Assembly (NCBI GenBank): GCA_010909165.1
Contig: MU008158.1
Span: 3,187,478-3,251,477, forward strand
DNA length: 64,000 bases
Source of the DNA: Anthoceros angustus
Lineage: Eukaryota; Streptophyta; Anthocerotopsida; Anthocerotales; Anthocerotaceae
Direction of reading: 5' to 3'
Shown: positions 57,862-64,000 of the stretch, piece after piece
Position numbering within the stretch: position 1 is the stretch's first letter
Layout: every line of letters begins with the position of its first letter
Notes under the pieces: generated by a model
What the model was told of the DNA's origin: nothing
Database searches by the model: none
What the model saw: only the letters and a program-made list of their open reading frames with translations
Made by a program: the position numbers and the translations under genes

Positions 57862-58219
57862 ACGCGCTCCGACTGCCGTTACAGTTTAACCCTGGCATTT
57901 ATATCGGTTGTCGGAAACGTCAGGAAGAGTGACGCCAGATCGAGAGGCTGCGTTGGCGGGAATGGCGTTGCGCATGCGTTCGCTGCAGCGGGCTACGCTG
58001 CCCTCACATCTCCTCGATTACCCTTCCCCTGCATACCCTTATTCGCGTCGCCTGGCAGTGCATGTAGGCCTCTTCTTACCCCTCGCGGCTTGCGCTTTAC
58101 AACTTCGTAGTACTTGGGTGGGCGGGCTAGCCAGCCAGCCAGCTCACATTCATGTGGTCCACAGGTTGACAGGGAAGGCAGCTTGTGCACTGCTTACTTC
58201 GCTTCCGGAATCCATCTTT
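57862..58219. promoter_or_regulatory. Putative bidirectional promoter
   Basis: At most a few hundred bp separate the 5' ends of the minus-strand conserved gene and the plus-strand WD40 gene. GC-rich, with no clear TATA box. Divergent layout suggests shared regulation; inferred from position. Confidence 0.35.
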
Positions 58220-60322
58220 ATGGCTTCGAGGTAGGACTCTTCTCCCTTCTCTTCTCTACAGGGCAGTTGATGGGACTGCTGACAGGACACTTCCAGTTTT
58301 GCAGGCACCTCTATCCGGTGCTGCTGTTCAGAAAGGGAAGGAGGACTTGCTCGTTCCTACAGTGACACAGGTTTTCTTGGTTCCTCAGAGTGTCTGGTTC
58401 TTGTATGCTATGCTCGTGATCGTCTGGGTGACAGAAAAGAGCCTACATGTGGATGCCCTTTCCCTGTTGGTTTTCTTGTTTGGGTGACTTTATTCCAATT
58501 GATGTTGGTCACAGAATCTGGAGGCGTGGGCACTTGATCAGTATTCCCACCGTGCTGAAATACAGAGTGTGGCACTCACGGGATGTTCCTGTAAGCTTTG
58601 CTTCTTTTGCTGTATTCCCTTGGGTCTGCCCTGCCCGCAAAGATTTTAATCGCCATGTTCACTGTTTGTCCTGGTACAGATGATGGAGGGCTTATGCTCG
58701 GCTCTGTGGACTCTTATGGGTGCCTCATGGTTAATCATCTCGATGTCCCTACTCAAGGTTGCTTCTGCTGGTGGACAAGTTCCTTTTGTTTTCTAGCTTT
58801 CGCACCTTCTCAAACAGATATTTGTGAATTCCATTTGCTCCAGGTTACACTGTCGTAACCCAGGATGCTGGAGTGGGAGAAGGCAGCTGGGCTGGCCTAG
58901 CCTTTGCTGACGGCCAACCCACGCTGGTAAGGCCTTTGTCCACATGTGCACTTCTTGTTTCTGAGGCATTAGGCTTTATATTATTGCGCTGACTTTGTGC
59001 CCTCAGTTCAGGCTGTTGTTGCACGGGGCTTTGCAAAGACCATCGATGTCTATGACAAGGATATCCATGTTCGCACTCTGCGCACGTAAGTTGGTAAGCT
59101 GTGACCTTACTGCACCTGGTGTTGAAATGTACGAATTTGCTACTTCTGCATTTGTCCTCCAAACTGGTACCAGTTTCTATCTGGTTGTTGGTTATCAGCC
59201 TCCAGCAACCAGCAGCGCTCACGTTTCTTCGGGGTGGCCTTTTTGGCTCGGGCTTTTCTTCCACATTGGCTGTTGCAGAGGGTCCTCAGGTGCGATCATC
59301 ACTGTCGTAGATACAGCATGCATAAATCTTGTGTTCTTTGTTTGTCCGCCACCGAAGTGGAATGCACATTGCAACATTAATGCTGGTGCATCCATAGTTG
59401 TTGACGCAGTTCGATTTCCTTCGTTCTTCCTTTCACTTGTGCAGTTGACTGTTTGGGACTTAAGAGCAAGGGAAAGGGGAGGATTGGTGCAAACCGTTGT
59501 CGGTGCTTACAGTGGACACCCCCTCTATGCCCTCAGTAGCTCCTGCAATGGACTGTTGGCTGCTGGAGGTGCATGTCGCACTGCAGCAGTGATTGATCCC
59601 CGAAGGTGCGGATGGTCATGGTTTGTGTCCTTTACAGCAAACCCCACGTGCCATACGTTGTTGGCTGGAAACCCCACGAAGCTGGTGGCTAACCTTCTAG
59701 CACTATATGGTAGGTGGAGTGCATCAGCGCGGTGGACAAACTGCTTGAAGTATGAGGTAACCTTGTGTTCATGATGAAAACAACCACTATGGATGTTGGT
59801 ACCATGGCATCACATCAGTCGCCATTTTCAGCTCGATGATTGTTGAATGCGTGTTGGCAGATTATGGGTCTTTCGTTCTCAGGAGTTGATCCTAATTATC
59901 TCTATGTTCACGGTCTTGACTACGAGGTAATTGATCCTCAGCCTCAATTTTTCTGCATGTCAGCCGACAGAAGAGATCAGATGCACTGATGCCCCCGGTG
60001 ACTTACTTGCAGACGGTTTGTGGGCGATGGAATCCAGTAGGAGGCAAAATGGGCCAGTTGTTTGGTTTTCGGGGTGACTCACGGTGGCTCAGCTTGGAGA
60101 CGACAACTTGCGCTGTAAGCTTCCTGAACCCAGGATTCAAGGTGGCATGGTGAGATTGAAACACTGGCATGGCTTATGGCTCATGCCTGACGCCTTCCTT
60201 CCATTGTCCGTTGGCAGAACGCAAAATCGGACGTCCTTGTCGGGTGGTGCGAGTCTGGAAGCGTCTTCGTGGGTGAAAGTGTTCAGCATCCTGCCGGAGG
60301 ATGCCAAGGATATGCTTCCTAG
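58220..60322 (+). CDS. WD40-repeat-like protein (12 exons, 332 aa)
   Basis: Exons 58220-58230, 58262-58370, 58515-58590, 58680-58757, 58844-58926, 59012-59085, 59199-59289, 59445-59605, 59714-59756, 59861-59926, 60013-60114 and 60218-60322. Every boundary is GT-AG and phases agree, giving 333 codons with stop. WD-like blades: YDGGLMLGSVDSYGCLMVNH; KTIDVYDKDIHVRTL; LTVWDLRARERGGLVQTVVG (the canonical WD pair); GHPLYALSSSCNGLLAAGG; YLYVHGLDYETVCGRWN; KSDVLVGWCESGSVFVGE. Such beta-propellers serve as protein-interaction scaffolds; the partner is not deducible. The first coding exon has only 11 nt and the first intron only 31 nt, so the start deserves checking. Confidence 0.85.
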
Positions 60323-60744
60323 AGCACCAATTGGCTCCTCACCTCACGAGCATATAAAACACACTCACGTGTACAGCTGTCGCTGTGGCGGCATTTGATA
60401 TTTCTTTCCGTGTGGCAGCCGGAAAATCTGACACTGTCCGTCTCACGGTTCCACTAGGTCTTTGCAAGCCTTTTCCGAATTTATGTCCCCAAATGGTGAA
60501 GATGATAATGCCTATATCAGACGTGGCAGCTGCCGAGAGCTCATGTCCAATCCCCATTCCTCTCCGGGCAATCAAAATCAGACGCCGTCTAATCTGCAAC
60601 TCTTTCCTTCCTAAAAGCCGATACGAACCCTGAGAGTCCCAGGTCAGACGAGGCTTTCAAGCGGTGGCACCGCAACGCAGTGCTGAGGATCGCGCTACGA
60701 GTAGCTGGTCTCCATCTTGCAAGCGTGCAGCCGCCGTCAGCGCC
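60323..60744. promoter_or_regulatory. AKR2 upstream region
   Basis: 422 bp between the WD40 stop and the AKR2 ATG. Must hold the WD40 terminator and the AKR2 promoter/5' UTR. CATATAAAA at 60351 is a possible TATA box for the downstream gene, though distant. No conserved ORF. Confidence 0.35.
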
Positions 60745-63081
60745 ATGGCGGGTACCGAAGGTGTGAACGTTGTTGCCCATCCTCCTCTCCGTCGATGCTC
60801 ATGGATTCCGGGTCCTCTTGTGCTGCTCGTTCTGCTCTTGCGCCTCCAGCAGCTAGGTTGCGCAGTTTTCGCAGAACCTTGGGCGGCTTCTGTCTCGCCG
60901 GCTGCCTGTGTTGAGGATTCTGGGTGTATGTACACTGTTGCGGTGCATCGGAATCGTTGCTGGTCCATCTTTATGGCTACCGTCATGTCGGCAGGCCGGG
61001 GCCGATCCATCTCTTGGTTCTCATCCGTGAATTCCTCGTCGTGGGAGGATTTTCCTCAGCTGTCAGATGATTTCTTTGAACTACAGCTTCGAGGATTAGC
61101 TGCCAATTTGGCCATGGGTTTTGCTTACGAGATTCTTGCTTCGCCGCTTGCTGGCTGTGGCAGATAGGAGTTAGGTTATTCGATCGCTTTTGTGCGCCTG
61201 GCATTCTGACTTGGACTTGCTGGGCCGCAGCTCAGTGGTAGAGTTGGAAGTGCAGATTGCGATGTGCGATGGCTTGAGAACCGAGAAAAGTGGTGATTGA
61301 AGTTGAAGGCGAATCATATTAATTCCTGTGCTGGCTTTCTATTCACAGGAAAGCCCGAGACCAGTGACTCCAGTGTCGTGACAAATGAAGGAAACTCGGC
61401 CTCCCGTGAGGCCTCCAGGGCTCCGTCTGCTGCTGCAGAACAGCCTTCAGTGGCGTCAAATCCATTCGACTTCTCTGCAATGACGGGACTTTTAAATGTA
61501 AGTCTTGGTCCGTGAAGATAGGTGATGTCTGCTAGTTCTGCTCTACGAGGATGAGCCTGGAAACGAATCTTTAATCGCCCTGTGGTTTAAGCTTCCAGCT
61601 GTGCGTTTATGATCGGACTTGTTGCTCACTCGGCCCGAAGTAGACTTAGTCATCCTAACTCAGTTGTATGTTCTATTTAAAGGATCCGAGCATCAAAGAG
61701 ATGGCAGAGCAGATTGCGAAGGACCCGGCATTCAGCCAGATGGCACAGCAGCTGCAACGATCGGTGCACACTGTTGGGACAGATGGTGTTCCTCAACTTG
61801 ACTCCAACCAGTACATAAACGCAATGCAACAAGTTATGCAAAACCCTCAGTTTATGACCATGGCTGAGCGCCTTGGGAACGCACTCATGCAGGTGAGGCG
61901 TGGTCCGACTGTTGCTATCTCACTAGTTGTGGCGTGTGGATGGTCTTTCTTATGGAGTTTTGTTTTACTTTCAGGATCCAGCGATGTCTGGTATGCTGCA
62001 AAACATATCAAATCCTGCAAACAAGGAGCAGCTTGAGGCCCGTATGGCACAGGTCAGAGAAGATCCAACTCTCAAGCCCGTGCTTGAGGAGATTGAGACT
62101 GGAGGCCCAGCAGCCATGATGAAGTATGTGGCAAAGTCGAATTCGTGGGTTTGTGTGTTTTCTCGTTTCTGTGTTGTCTGTGTCTCCAGGCTCTTCCCGG
62201 GTGGTTTCTTGATTGAAACCTTTCTTGTCGACATCTTGTAGGTACTGGAATGATCCTGTGGTGCTCAGCAAGCTAGGGCGAGCTATGGGTGTTGGTGCTC
62301 CTGGTGCTGAAGGCATGCCGTTTGCTTTGCCCACGGATGGTGCTCTGGACGAAGTTGATGATGCTGGAGAAGAGGAAGAAGATGAGCTCACTGTCCATCT
62401 TACAGCTAGCACCGGAGATGTTGAGGTATTCCTTCTCATCTCTGTAAGAACGGTTCTAACAATTCTCTGCCCTGCTTTCTGGTTTGCAGACCCATGTTTC
62501 TTCTGAAAATGGGGTCTGTCATGTTTGGTGAACAGGCCTTGAAGACCCTTCTTGCTGGCGGTGCCAATAAGGATGAGAAAGACTCTGAAGGCAGGACAGC
62601 TCTGCATTTCGCCTGTGGTTATGGTGAAGTAAGTTTTGCACTTCCCCTTGTTATTCCGGTGCTGGTGAGGTAGCAGATCCGTTGTTCCTATTTGCCATCT
62701 TTGCCTCTGACATGGTAGTTGGATTGCTGTGTTCGGCTCACAGCTTCAGTGCGCTGAAGTTCTACTGGAGGCTGGAGCAGCTGTGGATGCCCTTGACAAG
62801 AACAGCAACACTGCTTTGCACTACGCAGCTGGTTATGGGCGCAAGGAATGTGTTGAGCTGCTGCTCAAGAACGGGGCTGCGGTGTAAGTGAAACCTGTAG
62901 TGAAACACAGGTTTCATGAGTGTCCTTCATTGCATGTGAGTTTTTACTTAGTGCCTGAGACTCCGTATTTTCTGAATGCAGAACCTTGAGGAACTTGGAC
63001 AACAAGACTGCTATTGATGTTGCTAAGCTCAACAACCAAAAGGATGTCTTGAAGCTGCTAGAGAAAGACGCCTTTTTGTGA
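60745..63081 (+). CDS. AKR2: Ankyrin repeat protein AKR2 (8 exons, 346 aa)
   Basis: Exons 60745-60760, 61349-61497, 61683-61892, 61975-62123, 62242-62425, 62536-62628, 62744-62883 and 62982-63081. All are GT-AG and the frame closes at 346 residues, close to the roughly 340 of angiosperm AKR2A/B. Residues 1-45 are a Ser/Glu-rich PEST-like leader. [37 protein letters not shown] and [12 protein letters not shown] are the STI1-like region that binds client membrane anchors. An acidic [13 protein letters not shown] linker follows, and four ankyrin repeats end in [11 protein letters not shown]2 is a cytosolic chaperone that delivers tail- and signal-anchored proteins to the chloroplast outer envelope. 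The 16-nt first coding exon is inferred from splice phase. Confidence 0.95.
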
Positions 63082-63622
63082 GAAGTGTAGCTATCACGGT
63101 CACGGAGATTCCCGGTGAAGGGCGTTACGTAGGTAGCTGTATTGGTTGACATAAAAACGCACATGGGTGTCCAATTTCTGAAAAACAGTACATTACTCAT
63201 TCACTCAACTTCTGTCTGGACAGAGTCCGGTTTGGCTGCCGATTCTACTTGAACTTCGTGTGCCGACCAAGCGTCGGTCGCATGTCACTCCATCGATGGC
63301 ACTTCAGAAGTAGCGAAACATGGGATACATCTAAATGCTGGGGACACGGAAAACGTAGACCATTGCCGGTCTTAGCTGCCAGCAGCCCTGATTTGGATTG
63401 TTGAATTATTTATCATGTGTGCTTAATACCCACACAGAGCCCTAATTCGCATATGTTATCACTTTTTGAGGAAAAGTGTGAACTTCGCTGGCTCTGAAGT
63501 GCTGTCTTGCTCCGCTGGACATCGTCTTCAACTTGACCTTTGGTCAGCCAAGTTATTCGGTCGTGGGATCACCCTATAAATTCGCGGTGTTCCCTCAGTT
63601 CATCCACCCGGGAAGCAACGGA

Positions 63623-63998
63623 ATGGGGGCTTTGTGCTCTTGCTTCCGGGGGGACCAGGACGCCGATCGGGAGGCAGAGCAGGCAAGCATTGCTGATGCT
63701 AGAGCCAAAGCAGCAGAAGCAGCACAGAAACGGTGTGGGCTGCTTGTCTCTTAGTCAAGTGTGTTAAGTTGAATTCTGGATTGAGTCAGGAGCAATCTGG
63801 CACTTGCACTAGGCAGGTTAAGGTTATCAAGGTGCGATGACGACAAATGCGTGAGTATTCTGTAGACTGAATGTGGGTTTACTGATTGACAGGCTTGATG
63901 CTTTCGACAAATCTCCTGGAGGGAAAGCTGCTCGAAAGGCTATCGAAGCTGCATCAAAACCTGCTCCTCCTCCGAATCGAGGCGAGCCCGCTCTCCGG
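63623..63998 (+). CDS. SVIP-like small p97/VCP-interacting protein (3' end outside window)
   Basis: Exons 63623-63732 and 63893-63998, the second ending in CGG|GT, a donor at the window edge. MGALCSCF is a consensus N-myristoylation start with Cys for palmitoylation. A basic/Ala helix IADARAKAAEAAQKRLDAF corresponds to the VCP-interacting motif (AxxAAxxR) of SVIP. The second exon ends with PAPPPNRGEPALR, similar to the PPPEGGLRW end of animal SVIP. In animals SVIP is a membrane-tethered p97 cofactor in ER-associated degradation; the plant role is inferred. 5' UTR and promoter probably lie in 63.1-63.6 kb. Confidence 0.7.
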
Positions 63999-64000
63999 GT

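Noticed and set aside
61215-61290. tRNA-like A box (AGCTCAGTGGTAGAG) in AKR2 intron 1
   Set aside because: No B box (GGTTCGAATCC type) or acceptor-stem pairing follows, so not called as a tRNA.

Overview
The window is nuclear DNA of a streptophyte plant. Evidence: intron-bearing eukaryotic genes with GT-AG splice sites, plant-type genes (nuclear MinE for plastid division, AKR2 chaperone for plastid outer-envelope proteins) and plant Copia and Gypsy LTR retrotransposons. Introns are short (about 30-150 bp in most genes), which could suit a bryophyte or lycophyte, but the species cannot be named from the sequence.

Layout. (1) 1-16058: head-to-tail array of a unit of about 3.06 kb. Each unit carries a decayed papain-like (C1A) cysteine peptidase gene, an upstream TATA box with a perfect 13-bp inverted repeat, a transit-peptide-like mini-ORF and a long imperfect fold-back. 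One unit junction has a 1.1-1.2 kb deletion. (2) 16059-19080: the array breaks into Copia 3'-end sequence, and a composite of about 1.8 kb (array tail plus Copia remnant) is duplicated. (3) 19.1-31.9 kb: mixed region with an unknown ORF, an OB-fold/zinc-ribbon gene broken by one amber codon, an intact 4-exon coiled-coil nuclear-type gene, and a GDSL-esterase pseudogene with two internal tandem duplications. (4) 32-35.5 kb: gene island with MinE and RNA polymerase subunit RPB12. (5) 36-41.3 kb: minisatellites plus PIF/Harbinger-like and LINE relics. (6) 41.5-54.6 kb: a Copia element on the minus strand, split in its gag by a complete 9.6-kb Gypsy element (LTRs, PBS and PPT visible). The Gypsy element itself holds a triplicated 0.63-kb and a duplicated 0.42-kb coding segment. 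(7) 55.1-55.4 kb: seven copies of a 32-bp self-complementary minisatellite. (8) 56.3-64.0 kb: dense gene island with a plant-specific secreted/membrane protein (minus), a 12-exon WD40 protein, the 8-exon AKR2 gene and the start of an SVIP-like p97-interacting protein.

How it fits together. The two gene islands read cleanly: AKR2, WD40, RPB12 and the coiled-coil gene splice into uninterrupted frames with every phase matching. The repeat-rich stretches are full of small indels, often in CAG/CTG/CCGG-like words. This could be true decay or base-calling error at methylated CHG sites. I treat the broken frames in repeats as provisional for that reason.

No CRISPR, rRNA, convincing tRNA or bacterial-type system is present. 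The most novel items are the cysteine-peptidase satellite array, its conserved fold-backs, and the OB-fold gene with a membrane tail.
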